From: Erysipelotrichaceae bacterium
Lineage (GTDB): Bacteria > Bacillota_I > Bacilli_A > ML615J-28 > CAG-313
Length of the DNA stretch: 64,000 nt
Assembly: GCA_015059015.1 (NCBI GenBank)
Contig: SVBG01000001.1
Span: 322,026 to 386,025 of the forward strand
Direction: 5' to 3'
Within the stretch, counting starts at the first letter, position 1, and the number at the start of each line of letters is the position of its first letter. Below, piece by piece: positions 16,900 to 27,042 of this stretch. The translations under genes and the position numbers were made by a program. The notes below the pieces were generated by a model. That model saw nothing but the letters and a program-made list of their open reading frames with translations, did no database searches and was not told where the DNA came from.

Positions 16900-18261
16900 A
16901 TGTTTACATTAAAAAATGTTCTAATTATATTATTATTAGTTACGATTGTTTGGATTATCTATCTTTTTATTAAAACTCTTAAAACTTCTGCAACAACAGG
17001 AAGTTTCCAAAAGAAACTTGCTGAACGTAAGAAAAGATTAGAAAATCAAAAAACTCGTGAACAAAAGGCTCAAGAAAAAGCAGAGCTAAAAGCAGAAATT
17101 GCTAAAAAACGTGCTGAATGGAAAGCTGAAGATGAAGAAAAAGAAGCTATTGTTAAGGCTGAACTTGAAGAATTAATTGCTAAAAAGAAAGAAATTGAAC
17201 CTGAATGGAAACGCATTTGTAAAGAATACAAAGCTAATCCTGAAGATGAAAACTTAGCACAACAATATCAAGAAATTAATAAAAAATATGATCGTCTTAA
17301 ACAAAAAATTAGAATTGCTAAAGATCGTTTAAGTGTTGGTCGTAAGTTAGAAAATTGGAGTAAACGTGGTGGTAAACTTCGTCGTCAAATCTTTATTAAT
17401 CGTCAATATTATTACTTAATTGCTCCTTATACATTCTTATTTATTATCTTTACAGTTGTTCCGGTAATTATGAGTTTAGCTTTAAGTTTTACTTACTTTA
17501 ACTTACTAGAATTTCCTACATTTATTGGTTGGGATAACTACATGAATTTATTTGTTAATGATGATGTTTGGATGGTTGCTATTAAAAATACTGCGATTTT
17601 GGCTGTTGTTACTGGGCCACTTAGTTATATTATGGCATTCGTATTTGCATGGTTAATCAATGAATTAAGACCTCTTCTTAGAAGTTTTATGACACTTGTA
17701 TTCTATGCTCCATCTATTTCTGGTAACGTATATTTAGTATGGAAATTAATCTTTAGTAGTGATATGTATGGTTATGCTAATGCGTTATTGATTCAAACAA
17801 ATATTATTAAAGAACCAATTACTTGGTTACAAGATGCTGATTACATTGTATGGATTTTAATTATTGTTCAATTATGGATGTCACTTGGGGTTTCATTCTT
17901 ATCATTTATTGCAGGGCTACAAAGTGTTAATAAAGAACTTTATGAAGCTGGTGCAATCGATGGTATTAAGAACCGTTGGCAAGAATTATGGCATATAACA
18001 CTTCCACAAATGAAGTCACAATTATTATTCGGTGCGGTAATGCAAATTACTTCAGCACTTTCAATCGCTGATGTTTCGGTTAACTTAGCCGGATTTCCAT
18101 CAGTTGAGTATGCTGGGCATACAATTATAACACACTTAATGGACTATAGCTCGATTCGTATGGAAATGGGTTACGCAAGTGCAATTGCGACAATTCTATT
18201 CTTGATTATGATCTTAGCTAACATTGGTGTACGTAAAATCTTAAGAAGGGTAGGTGCTTAA
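16900..18261 (+). CDS. Sugar ABC transporter permease (MalF/UgpA type) with N-terminal membrane-anchored coiled coil
   Basis: Inner-membrane permease of a CUT1-type sugar importer. The C-terminal ~280 residues hold six membrane spans and the EAA loop (YEAGAIDG...ITLP, about residues 348-368) that contacts the ATPase. Unusually, residues 5-25 form an extra span, followed by a Lys/Glu-rich, probably coiled-coil cytosolic stretch (about 35-150). Normal permeases of this type are about 290-320 residues, while this one has 453. The next permease gene starts 1 base after the stop. No ATP-binding subunit is encoded nearby, so a shared MsmX-like ATPase elsewhere is expected. The added cytosolic stalk may recruit that ATPase or other operon products; this is inference. 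Confidence 0.9.
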   Translation: MFTLKNVLIILLLVTIVWIIYLFIKTLKTSATTGSFQKKLAERKKRLENQKTREQKAQEKAELKAEIAKKRAEWKAEDEEKEAIVKAELEELIAKKKEIEPEWKRICKEYKANPEDENLAQQYQEINKKYDRLKQKIRIAKDRLSVGRKLENWSKRGGKLRRQIFINRQYYYLIAPYTFLFIIFTVVPVIMSLALSFTYFNLLEFPTFIGWDNYMNLFVNDDVWMVAIKNTAILAVVTGPLSYIMAFVFAWLINELRPLLRSFMTLVFYAPSISGNVYLVWKLIFSSDMYGYANALLIQTNIIKEPITWLQDADYIVWILIIVQLWMSLGVSFLSFIAGLQSVNKELYEAGAIDGIKNRWQELWHITLPQMKSQLLFGAVMQITSALSIADVSVNLAGFPSVEYAGHTIITHLMDYSSIRMEMGYASAIATILFLIMILANIGVRKILRRVGA

Positions 18262-18262
18262 T

Positions 18263-19288
18263 ATGGCAGTTGATCGTATTGGTGTAGATGAACAAGAAGT
18301 CAAAGGCGTAGAATTATCTAAAGCTGAGAAAAAGCGTATTAAACGCCAACAAAAGAAACTTAAGAAATTCGGTTTAAAAGATGAAGCTACAATGGGTAAG
18401 GTGGAACTTTTCTTCTATAAAATGGCGAAGAAAAGAAGAATCAAGAAAAAGAAAAGAGTAAGTCGTAGCCTTGCTGGTGATATTTCGTTATTCTTATTAT
18501 TAGCATTATTTGGTTGCTTCTCTGCTTATCCTTTAGTTTATTCAATTTGTGCTGCATTTAAACCTTTAAGTGAATTATTTATTTTCCCTCCAAAGTTATT
18601 CTTCCAACATCCAACATTAGATAACTTTAGAGATTTATCAACTTTACTAGAAAGTTCATGGGTTCCATTCTCACGTTACTTCTTTAATACAATTTGGATT
18701 ACACTTGCAGGTACTATTGGGCATGTTGTTTTCGCGTCAATGGCTGCCTATCCTCTTGCAAAATACAAGTTCCCAGGATCAAAAGTTATATTTAGTTTAG
18801 TTGTTTATTCGTTAATGTTTGCTGGTCAAGTTACTGCTACTCCAAGATATATTATCTTTAGTGGTTTAGGTTTAGTTGATACTCAACTTGCTATTATTGT
18901 TCCAGCATTTGCATATTCATTAGGTTTATATTTAATGAAACAATTTATGTCTGATATTCCAATGGAATTAATTGAATCTGCAAAAATAGATGGTGCTAGT
19001 GAATTCCAAATTTATTGGAATATTGTAATGCCAATGGTTAAACCTGCATGGCTTACGTTAATTATTCTATTATTCCAACAATTATGGAACAACGATGGTG
19101 GTACATATATCTATACAGAAAGTTTAAAACCATTATCTTATTCGTTACATCAAATCGTAGCTGGTGGTGTTGCTCGTCAAGGTACTTCTGCTGCAGTTAT
19201 GTTAATTATGATGATTGTTCCAATCACAGTATTCATCTTATCACAAAGCCAAATTATCGAAACAATGGCTCACTCAGGTATGAAATAG
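18263..19288 (+). CDS. Sugar ABC transporter permease (MalG type)
   Basis: Second half of the first permease pair, 341 residues. A basic cytosolic N-terminus (about 1-70) precedes six spans. The EAA loop reads IESAKIDGASEFQIYWNIVM and the C-terminus ends IETMAHSGMK, typical of MalG-like proteins. I start it at ATG 18263, 6 bases after GGGTAGGTG; the GTG at 18254 is inside that site and inside the previous gene. The basic, lysine-rich N-terminal extension is longer than usual. It would form a heterodimer with the product of 16900-18261. Confidence 0.92.
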   Translation: MAVDRIGVDEQEVKGVELSKAEKKRIKRQQKKLKKFGLKDEATMGKVELFFYKMAKKRRIKKKKRVSRSLAGDISLFLLLALFGCFSAYPLVYSICAAFKPLSELFIFPPKLFFQHPTLDNFRDLSTLLESSWVPFSRYFFNTIWITLAGTIGHVVFASMAAYPLAKYKFPGSKVIFSLVVYSLMFAGQVTATPRYIIFSGLGLVDTQLAIIVPAFAYSLGLYLMKQFMSDIPMELIESAKIDGASEFQIYWNIVMPMVKPAWLTLIILLFQQLWNNDGGTYIYTESLKPLSYSLHQIVAGGVARQGTSAAVMLIMMIVPITVFILSQSQIIETMAHSGMK

Positions 19289-19302
19289 GAGGCAGTTAAA
19301 GT

Positions 19303-21540
19303 ATGAAAAAATTGTTTAACAAAAATATAAAATATAAAGTACTAACTGCCGTACTATTAGTAGTTGTTACCATTGCTTGTGTAACAGTTAAGTCTAATGT
19401 TAAAGCTACTTCATATGTTTATGATTTCTGGAAAAACGTTATTCCTTCATCAGAAGGTATCACTTATAAAGAAACTTATTATAATTCTGATATTGCTTAT
19501 TATAAATATGATGAATTAAGCGATGAAGAAAAAAGTAAAATTGAACCTAATCTTCCTATATTTAATAATTTAACTGACATGGAAGTTTATGAAGATACTA
19601 TTTATGTTTTAGATTATAATACAACATCTCTTACGCTTCCTACTGGAAATGTTGATAAATATTCATTAGGTAGTGTATATATTATTAACCAAGATTTTAA
19701 ATATACTCATATTTTAAAAGAATTTTTAATTAGTGATGAAGTTAAGGCTAAATTAGATGAATTCTATCAATTCTCAACTCCGCTTGATAAAATTACTCCT
19801 GATCAAGTAACATCAACAGAATTTGTTGATATTTATGATGGTATTCTTGAAGAAGGTGTAGTTAGTGAAGGTGTTGTTAAATTTAGTACATTCGAATATA
19901 AAGAAGGTAATAATTTAGTACTTACTGATATATCTGATCCTAATAATCCTGTAGTTATTGATGAAAGTGAATATACTGCTAAAAAAGTAACTATTCAAGA
20001 AGAAGAAATTTCAACAGATAAAGATGGAAATCAAACTATTAATAAAGTTGATAGAACTTATTCTGTTGTTACATTTGATAATTATCAAGAAGGTGCAAAA
20101 ATTAAAGCTTCATATACATGGTTAGATGTTCCTGGACGTGCTCCATATGTTCCTTCTTCAACTGATAAGACTAAAGCAGCTGTTATTCTTGATTCACCTC
20201 AAGGTATTACAGTTACTGATAAGTATATTTTAATTGCTGATACTGAAAACTTAAGAATTTTAAAAATTGATAAATTTACTTTAGAAGTTGTTGATGTATA
20301 TTTAACTCCAGAAGATTCTTCATTCTATCAATTATATGATTCACAATATGAAACTGAATATGGTGTTGCTTATGAAACAATTAAAGAAGTAAATGACTAT
20401 TATACAATTATTAATAATCATAAGATTTTCAAACCTACTAAAGTTGCGTTAAATTCTGCAGGTGTTTGTTATTGTATTGCAAAAAATGCTTATGAAGGTT
20501 TAATTGAATTTGGTGATAATACAGAATTCAATCGTTATGTTGGTAAAAATACTGTTGTTGCTGATGCTTTAAAACAATTATGGTCAAGCATTTGGTCTGA
20601 AGAACAATATGCTTCTCAAGCATTAGATTTACCTGCAATGTTTAATAATATTACTGTTTCTCCAGATGGATTCTTGTATGCTACATCTAATCCAGACAGT
20701 GAAGCTACTCAAGTTGTTAATTTAGTTAAAGTAATTAATACAAAAGGTAATGACATTATGAAACGTAATGGTTATGTTACTCCTGATGGTGATGCTGTAT
20801 ATCTAACAACAAGTAAAGAAGATGGTGTTATTTTAGGTTCTTCTGTATTAACTGCTGTATGTGTTTCTAAAACTGGTAACTTTACAGTAACAGATGAAAA
20901 ACGTGGACGTTTATTTACATATGATTCAGAAGGTAACTTATTATATATTACTGGTGATCAACCTGGTGGTACACAACAAACTGCTTCAGGTGGTTTATCA
21001 AATAGTATTATTTCTCCAATTGCAGTTGACTATTTATATCGTACAACTGCAGATGGTATTGAAGAAGAAACTGTTATTGTATTAGATAAATCTTCAAAGA
21101 GCATACTTTTATTTGAAACAACTGAATTTGGTAAAGCTGTTAATACTGCTACATATTTATATCAAACTGGTCAAATTGAAGACCAAATCGTTAAAGATGA
21201 AAATGGTAATGAAGTTGTCGTTAAAGGTGCTGAATCTTATTGGCGTGAAGTTATTCGTATGAATACTAACTATGAGCTTGCTTATTTAGGTATTGGTAAA
21301 GCGTTAAATCGCCGTGGAGAATATAAAGAAGCTATGAAATATTTTGAACTTGCTCACAATGCTACATATTACTCAAAAGCGTTTAATAGTTATCGTGATG
21401 CTGTATTAAATGAAAACTTTAATTTATTAATGGCTGTTATTATGGTGGCAGTTGCAGGTTATGCAATAGCTAAAATTACAAAATATGTAAATAAGAAAAA
21501 TAAAGAAAATGCTAAAAATGAGGAAGGAGGAAACGAATAA
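19303..21540 (+). CDS. Extracytoplasmic NHL-type beta-propeller/TPR protein with two membrane anchors
   Basis: 745 residues with an N-terminal membrane segment (about 13-30) and a second near the C-terminus (about 703-725), followed by a charged cytosolic tail. The region between is extracellular: NHL-like propeller strands (SPQGITVTDKYILIADTENLRILKI; GNFTVTDEKRGRLFTY; SPIAVDYLY) and a TPR unit near the end (YELAYLGIGKALNRRGEYKEAMKYFELA). Genes of this type accompany Yip1 and DUF5696 genes and CUT1 permeases in other Firmicutes sugar-transport operons, as I recall, with unknown role. It overlaps the next gene by one base. A scaffold or glycan-binding role for the transporter is plausible but unproven. 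Confidence 0.75.
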   Translation: MKKLFNKNIKYKVLTAVLLVVVTIACVTVKSNVKATSYVYDFWKNVIPSSEGITYKETYYNSDIAYYKYDELSDEEKSKIEPNLPIFNNLTDMEVYEDTIYVLDYNTTSLTLPTGNVDKYSLGSVYIINQDFKYTHILKEFLISDEVKAKLDEFYQFSTPLDKITPDQVTSTEFVDIYDGILEEGVVSEGVVKFSTFEYKEGNNLVLTDISDPNNPVVIDESEYTAKKVTIQEEEISTDKDGNQTINKVDRTYSVVTFDNYQEGAKIKASYTWLDVPGRAPYVPSSTDKTKAAVILDSPQGITVTDKYILIADTENLRILKIDKFTLEVVDVYLTPEDSSFYQLYDSQYETEYGVAYETIKEVNDYYTIINNHKIFKPTKVALNSAGVCYCIAKNAYEGLIEFGDNTEFNRYVGKNTVVADALKQLWSSIWSEEQYASQALDLPAMFNNITVSPDGFLYATSNPDSEATQVVNLVKVINTKGNDIMKRNGYVTPDGDAVYLTTSKEDGVILGSSVLTAVCVSKTGNFTVTDEKRGRLFTYDSEGNLLYITGDQPGGTQQTASGGLSNSIISPIAVDYLYRTTADGIEEETVIVLDKSSKSILLFETTEFGKAVNTATYLYQTGQIEDQIVKDENGNEVVVKGAESYWREVIRMNTNYELAYLGIGKALNRRGEYKEAMKYFELAHNATYYSKAFNSYRDAVLNENFNLLMAVIMVAVAGYAIAKITKYVNKKNKENAKNEEGGNE

Positions 21541-22343
21541 TGAAAAGAAATCTTGATGTCTCAGTAAAAGATGTTAACTACATTAGACAAGAACTTGGTT
21601 ATGATACATATGAAGTTGTAGAAAAACAACCAACTCCTTCAAAAGAACAAAAAGAAAAAGTTCCATTTAAAGAAAAATGTAAAAATTTCTTTGCTAAATT
21701 TAAAGCTTTCTGTAAAAAATTCTATGATGATGTTTTCCGCTTCCCTGGGTATATTTTAAGTCACCCTGTTCAAGGATGGCAAGAATTTAAACAAGAAAAA
21801 CGTGGAAAGATGAGCGTTGCTATTACAATTATTCTATTATACGTTGTTATGAGAATGCTTGAATACAAATATACTGGTCCTGTATTAAATACTAATAACC
21901 CATATAAATTTAATAGTATTACTATTTTAATATATGGTGTTATGCCTCCAATTCTACTTGGTGTTGCTAACTGGAGTGTTACAACATTAATGGATGGTAA
22001 AGGAAAAATGAAAGAAATCTTTATGATGTTATGCTATTCATTCTTCCCTATTATGATTATTGGTTTCTTAAATATTGTTATTAGTAACTATGTTACTGAA
22101 GATGAAGCTCAATTTATTCTAATCCTTAATATAATTGGATGGGCATTAACTGCTTATATGGCATTAACTGGTTTAATTGGTATTCATGAATATGGTTTAG
22201 GTAAGATGTTATGGTCTGTTATTGCAACTGTTATTGCAACAGCAATTATTGCATTCCTTGCATTATTATTATTCAACTTAGCTGAACAAGTTTATTCATT
22301 CTTCTATTCATTGTATAATGAATTAGCAACGAGATATATGTAG
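21540..22343 (+). CDS. Yip1-family integral membrane protein
   Basis: 267 residues. A hydrophilic, Lys-rich N-terminal ~70 residues precedes about five membrane spans with the Yip1-like region FRFPGYILSHPVQGWQEFK. Its ATG overlaps the preceding stop (TAATG), so translation is coupled. The family has no settled bacterial function. Position between the propeller protein and the DUF5696 protein suggests it belongs to the same membrane assembly around the ABC permeases. Confidence 0.75.
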   Translation: MKRNLDVSVKDVNYIRQELGYDTYEVVEKQPTPSKEQKEKVPFKEKCKNFFAKFKAFCKKFYDDVFRFPGYILSHPVQGWQEFKQEKRGKMSVAITIILLYVVMRMLEYKYTGPVLNTNNPYKFNSITILIYGVMPPILLGVANWSVTTLMDGKGKMKEIFMMLCYSFFPIMIIGFLNIVISNYVTEDEAQFILILNIIGWALTAYMALTGLIGIHEYGLGKMLWSVIATVIATAIIAFLALLLFNLAEQVYSFFYSLYNELATRYM

Positions 22344-22353
22344 GAGGTGCGAC

Positions 22354-25300
22354 ATGAGAAAAAGAATTAAACTTTCTACATTAATAAAAAGAACTGTACT
22401 TGTATTATTACTAGTAATAGTTGTATCTGTTGTTTTAGTGTATTTTGTTGATAAATATTCACCTACTGCAAATGCATCGGTTAATAAATATGATGATGCT
22501 TATTGGGAACAAGAAGTATTAACTGGTTTTGAATATTCTGAAAGTATTTATGCTAGAATAAATGAATATAATATGAACCATAAAGATTATAAAACTCCTT
22601 GGGAAAAAGAAGGATTAACAAGTGCTACTGATGAAATGCTTGCTGATTGTGGTCGTTATACTGAAGAACATTATATATTTACTAAAGATATTTATAGTCA
22701 ATATGAATATTATAATAAATTAAAAACTGAACAAGATGTTGTTAAAGAATGGGCTGATAGAACTACTGACAATTCTGTATATGATTGGATTTTTGATCGT
22801 TTTGAAGTTACAGAAGAAGACATTATTAGTGACTATGATGATGGTAATTTAGATATCGCTGATAAAAATTCTAAAAATTACAAGGGGTATATTAACATTG
22901 ATGAGTTTGAAGATGCAATGGCTTTATTAGCTTATTGTTATGTTGAAATTGAATATGATGAATTGGTATTTATCTTAAAAACTAATAAAAAGATTTCTAA
23001 CATAAAAAATATATTAAAAAATAAATGTGTTGATCCTGTTGATGCTGATGGTAATCCTGTGTTAGGTGTTGATAGTAAGCCAATTAATGCTAAAACTGTT
23101 TTTGAAAAATGTTTCTATGAGAATTCATTTGCATATTTAATTTCTATTGATGAACAATTATATGAAGATATTTGTGAATTTGATGCTGAAGGATATAAAG
23201 TTATTGCAGAAAATTATAACTATTATAAACCTTTATATGAAACTGCAGAACAACATGTTAAAACATTAACTCAATGGAAAAATTACTATCCAACTACACT
23301 TCTTGGTTATGGTGGTATTGCAACTGATTATGCTAATAAACCAACATTAAGTTTTACAACTGAAGATGGTTGTACTTTAGAATTATGGTTTAATATGTAT
23401 ACAACTTCATTTAAGCTAGTTAAGGTTGATCAAAATGGTAATGTACTTCAAACTTGGCTTTCTAATCCTGAAGGTGACTCTGGTGTAAATAATGATATTT
23501 TAACAAAACAAAAATCAATTTTAAATGTGTCTTATTCAGTTCTAAAAGGTCAAACTGATATTTATTCTACATATGAACATTCTGTTAGTGAAACAAATAT
23601 TTATGGTGATAAACTTACTCCAACATATGCTGTAAATGTTGATGTTGAAAATAATAAATTAGTAGTTTGGTATAAACTTGATAAACGTGGCATTAACTAT
23701 ACTAACTTCCCTAAATATATTGCTGCATCTAAGATGGAAGAATATTTTGAAAGAAACAAAAAGTTAGCTGAAGAAGGTGCTACTACATCTACTGGTGAAG
23801 TAATTACTAACATTAAAGAAAATAAAAGTTTATATAGTCAATTCTGTCAAACAGACCAATCTTATTATAAATTAGTTCCTGCTGTTTTAGTATTAAAGGG
23901 CGAAGAAGTTGTTAACCCTAATAATGAATTTGGATTTGATTATTATGAACTTAGCTTTAAACATTCAAGTATGTCTGGTATCGTTCGTGACACATTATAT
24001 AAATGTTTATATGAATATTCTAGTTATACAGAAGAAGATTTAGTAGATGATAATGGTCAATTTGATTATGAAATTAATACTGCTGACCCTGCTTATTCAA
24101 TTGCAATTGAATATACATTAACTGAAAATGGTTTAGATGTTACTGTTCCTGGTAACTCAATTAAAGAGGATCCAGCTTATCCACTTACATATATTGATAT
24201 CCTTCCATATTTTACTGCTACTGCAAATAACATTGAAGGTTATACAATTATTCCAGATGGTTCTGGAGCAATATTAAATCATGCTAATGGTAAAACTTAT
24301 TCTAAATATCAAAAACGTGTTTATACAACTGATTTAACTCAAACAAGTTATGTAAATACTGGTTCTAATGATGATTTAATGTTCCCTATGTATAGCGTTG
24401 TTAATACAGGTAATTCTAGTGGTATGCTTGTTTATGCAACAAGCGCTGGTGCTCAATTACAATTAACTGCTGATATTTCTGGTCGTTCGTCTAGTGAATT
24501 TGGTAACTTTAGTGTTAACTATTTTACTGCATACTTACGAGAATCTAAAAAGATTTATGTTGGTACTGCTTCTTATGAAAAGAAAGAATTAACTAAGTGG
24601 ACAGCAGCTCGTGTTGAAGATGATATTTCACTTTCTTATCATTTACTTGAACAAGATCAACTTAATTATTCTAGTGTTGCAAAACAGTATCGTGATATTT
24701 TAATTGAATTATATGATATTGATAATAAAGATACCACAACTAATCCTGTACTTGATATGGATGTAATTGGTTCATATTCATATACTGAAAACTTTATAGG
24801 TATTCCATATACTTCTAAAGGCACATTAACTACTATTGATCAATTAAATGAAATGATTAAAGATTTCCAATCTCAAGGTGTTAATAATATTAATGCATTC
24901 TATTTAGGATGGAGAAACGAGGCATTATCTAATACATCTTTTGAAAAGATTAAACTTGCTAAAAAATTAGGTTCTAAAGCTAAATTTGAAGCTCTATTTG
25001 TTGATGATAAAGACAGTGTTAATGTCTATCCTTATGTATCATTTGGTGAATTAAATAGTTATCAAGAATCATTTGGTAAAAACCATTATACAACTCATGC
25101 AGTTGATGGTAGTGTTGTTTCTAAACAACCATATGATTTAAGTTCTAACGTATTTGATAAAACTAAAGAAAAGATTTATATTTTATCTCCACGTTACTAT
25201 GTATCATTTGCTGAAGCATTAGCTGATAGTTATAAAGAAACAACTAATAATTATAATTACATTGCTATAGATAAAATGGGTTCTTCATTATCTGGTGATT

Positions 25301-25911
25301 ATCGTAAAGGTAAAGAAACATTTAAAACTGATGCTGTTAAAAATCAAATTGCTTCACTTGATACTTTAATGAATTCTGGAATAAATAATATTACATTATA
25401 TAAACCATATGAATATGCATTTAAATATGTAACTAATGCTAAAGATATTCCATATCAAACAACAAAATATGAAATTTTAGACTTTTCTATTCCATTCTAT
25501 CAATTAGTTGTAAATGGTTTATTTGATTATAGTGGCGAAAGCTTTAATGCAAATAGTGAAAAAGGTGCAACAGAACATCTTATGAGAATGATTGAGACTG
25601 GTTCTAATATGTCATTTACATTCTCTTATGATTCAAGTGAAAAATTACTTCAAACAGATTATAATAATTATTATTATACTCTTTATACAGACTGGTTAGA
25701 AACTGTTAAAGAAGTATATGAAGAATTAGATGGTTTAGGTATTTATAATGGTGAATTAGTTTCTCACGAATGTATTTCATCTAATATATTTAAAGTAACA
25801 TATGCTACACCTGATGGTGATGTTGTTATTTATTTGAATTATACACGTAATAATTATGTTGCTGCTGATGGAACAAAAGTTCCATATAAGAATTATGCAG
25901 TTGCAAAGTAG
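22354..25911 (+). CDS. DUF5696-type large extracellular membrane-anchored protein
   Basis: 1185 residues with one N-terminal membrane span (about 12-30) and the rest outside the cell. The block IIPDGSGAILNHANGK (about residues 641-656) is characteristic of DUF5696 proteins, and the C-terminal half looks like a glycoside-hydrolase-type barrel followed by a small beta domain. The function of the family is unknown. It is always worth noting that it sits between two pairs of sugar permeases here, with AGGAGGTG before its ATG and only a 15-base gap to the next permease. It may be a glycan-processing or docking subunit of the importer, which is inference. Confidence 0.72.
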   Translation: MRKRIKLSTLIKRTVLVLLLVIVVSVVLVYFVDKYSPTANASVNKYDDAYWEQEVLTGFEYSESIYARINEYNMNHKDYKTPWEKEGLTSATDEMLADCGRYTEEHYIFTKDIYSQYEYYNKLKTEQDVVKEWADRTTDNSVYDWIFDRFEVTEEDIISDYDDGNLDIADKNSKNYKGYINIDEFEDAMALLAYCYVEIEYDELVFILKTNKKISNIKNILKNKCVDPVDADGNPVLGVDSKPINAKTVFEKCFYENSFAYLISIDEQLYEDICEFDAEGYKVIAENYNYYKPLYETAEQHVKTLTQWKNYYPTTLLGYGGIATDYANKPTLSFTTEDGCTLELWFNMYTTSFKLVKVDQNGNVLQTWLSNPEGDSGVNNDILTKQKSILNVSYSVLKGQTDIYSTYEHSVSETNIYGDKLTPTYAVNVDVENNKLVVWYKLDKRGINYTNFPKYIAASKMEEYFERNKKLAEEGATTSTGEVITNIKENKSLYSQFCQTDQSYYKLVPAVLVLKGEEVVNPNNEFGFDYYELSFKHSSMSGIVRDTLYKCLYEYSSYTEEDLVDDNGQFDYEINTADPAYSIAIEYTLTENGLDVTVPGNSIKEDPAYPLTYIDILPYFTATANNIEGYTIIPDGSGAILNHANGKTYSKYQKRVYTTDLTQTSYVNTGSNDDLMFPMYSVVNTGNSSGMLVYATSAGAQLQLTADISGRSSSEFGNFSVNYFTAYLRESKKIYVGTASYEKKELTKWTAARVEDDISLSYHLLEQDQLNYSSVAKQYRDILIELYDIDNKDTTTNPVLDMDVIGSYSYTENFIGIPYTSKGTLTTIDQLNEMIKDFQSQGVNNINAFYLGWRNEALSNTSFEKIKLAKKLGSKAKFEALFVDDKDSVNVYPYVSFGELNSYQESFGKNHYTTHAVDGSVVSKQPYDLSSNVFDKTKEKIYILSPRYYVSFAEALADSYKETTNNYNYIAIDKMGSSLSGDYRKGKETFKTDAVKNQIASLDTLMNSGINNITLYKPYEYAFKYVTNAKDIPYQTTKYEILDFSIPFYQLVVNGLFDYSGESFNANSEKGATEHLMRMIETGSNMSFTFSYDSSEKLLQTDYNNYYYTLYTDWLETVKEVYEELDGLGIYNGELVSHECISSNIFKVTYATPDGDVVIYLNYTRNNYVAADGTKVPYKNYAVAK

Positions 25912-25926
25912 GAAGGAGGCAATTTT

Positions 25927-27042
25927 ATGGCTAAAAATAAAGAAAATAAAATTCCATTAAAGACTAGAATTGCTGAATTCTTCTCTAATTTATGGAGCAA
26001 AATTTTAAATTGGTATCGTACATCTAAATTTGGTGCATTCACACAAAAAGTTGGTTGGTTTATTGGTTATGCAATGTGGCCGATGGCTTGGATTAAAGCA
26101 AGAACATTTGATAAGTTAAGATTTGATATTCAAAAGAAAGTTGTATCTATAATCTTCTTGTTACCAGTTTTAATTGGTTTCTTAGTGTTCTTTGCATATC
26201 CTTTAGTTACATCGTTTATTTATTCATTTAGTACTGTTAAAATTTCACCTCAAGGTGTAGAAATATTATTTAATCAATTCTTCACACAAAGAGATTTCTT
26301 AGATAAAATCTTTGATAATCCTTTAACTGATGCTGGGCTATTCTACAATTATAGTTATGCTTTAACTATTGACGCAGAATATCCTGTGGAATTATTAAGT
26401 ACTATTGGAACTATGGTTGCTGACTGTGCGGTTATTACAATATTTAGTTTGTTAATTGCAGTTATGTTAAATGGTAATTTTAAAGGAAGAGCTGCAGCTC
26501 GTGCAATCTTCTTCCTACCAGTTATCTTTAACTCAGAGGCTGTTTCTGCTGCTTTAGTTGATTCTGGTCTTGCAAATCCAAATGAGAATGCGTTAACTGC
26601 TTTATTTGATATGGGACAATTTATGCAAGGTATTGGTATTCCTAAATTCTTAATTACATTCTTAACTGGTATTACTGATGGTATTTATGATACTATTTCA
26701 TATTCTGGTATTCAAATTTTAATCTTCTTAACGGCTATTCAATCAGTGCCTAAGCACTTATATGAAGCTGCTAAGATTGAAGGTGCTACACAATATGAAA
26801 TGTTCTGGAAAATTACACTTCCAATGGTTTCAGCAATGATTCCAACAGTTGTTGTATATACAGTGGTTGACTCATATTTACGTTCTAGTGTTAATGATGT
26901 TATTGAATCATATGCTACTGACTCAAATTATGGTGTTCATGCAGCGATGTCTTGGATTTACCTTGGTGTTGTAGCGTTATTATTAGTAATTGTACTAGGT
27001 ATTTTATCGAAGGTGGTGTTCTATTATGACGACAAAAAATAA
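25927..27042 (+). CDS. Sugar ABC transporter permease, second pair (MalF/UgpA type)
   Basis: 371 residues, six spans after a cytosolic basic N-terminus of about 70 residues. The EAA loop is YEAAKIEGATQYEMFWKITLP. An extracellular loop after the first span is longer than usual. It overlaps the next gene by 17 bases, so the pair is made together. This second permease pair in one operon, together with the first at 16900-19288, implies either two importers or one larger machine; a binding protein that might serve it is the lipoprotein at 38040-40184. Confidence 0.9.
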   Translation: MAKNKENKIPLKTRIAEFFSNLWSKILNWYRTSKFGAFTQKVGWFIGYAMWPMAWIKARTFDKLRFDIQKKVVSIIFLLPVLIGFLVFFAYPLVTSFIYSFSTVKISPQGVEILFNQFFTQRDFLDKIFDNPLTDAGLFYNYSYALTIDAEYPVELLSTIGTMVADCAVITIFSLLIAVMLNGNFKGRAAARAIFFLPVIFNSEAVSAALVDSGLANPNENALTALFDMGQFMQGIGIPKFLITFLTGITDGIYDTISYSGIQILIFLTAIQSVPKHLYEAAKIEGATQYEMFWKITLPMVSAMIPTVVVYTVVDSYLRSSVNDVIESYATDSNYGVHAAMSWIYLGVVALLLVIVLGILSKVVFYYDDKK

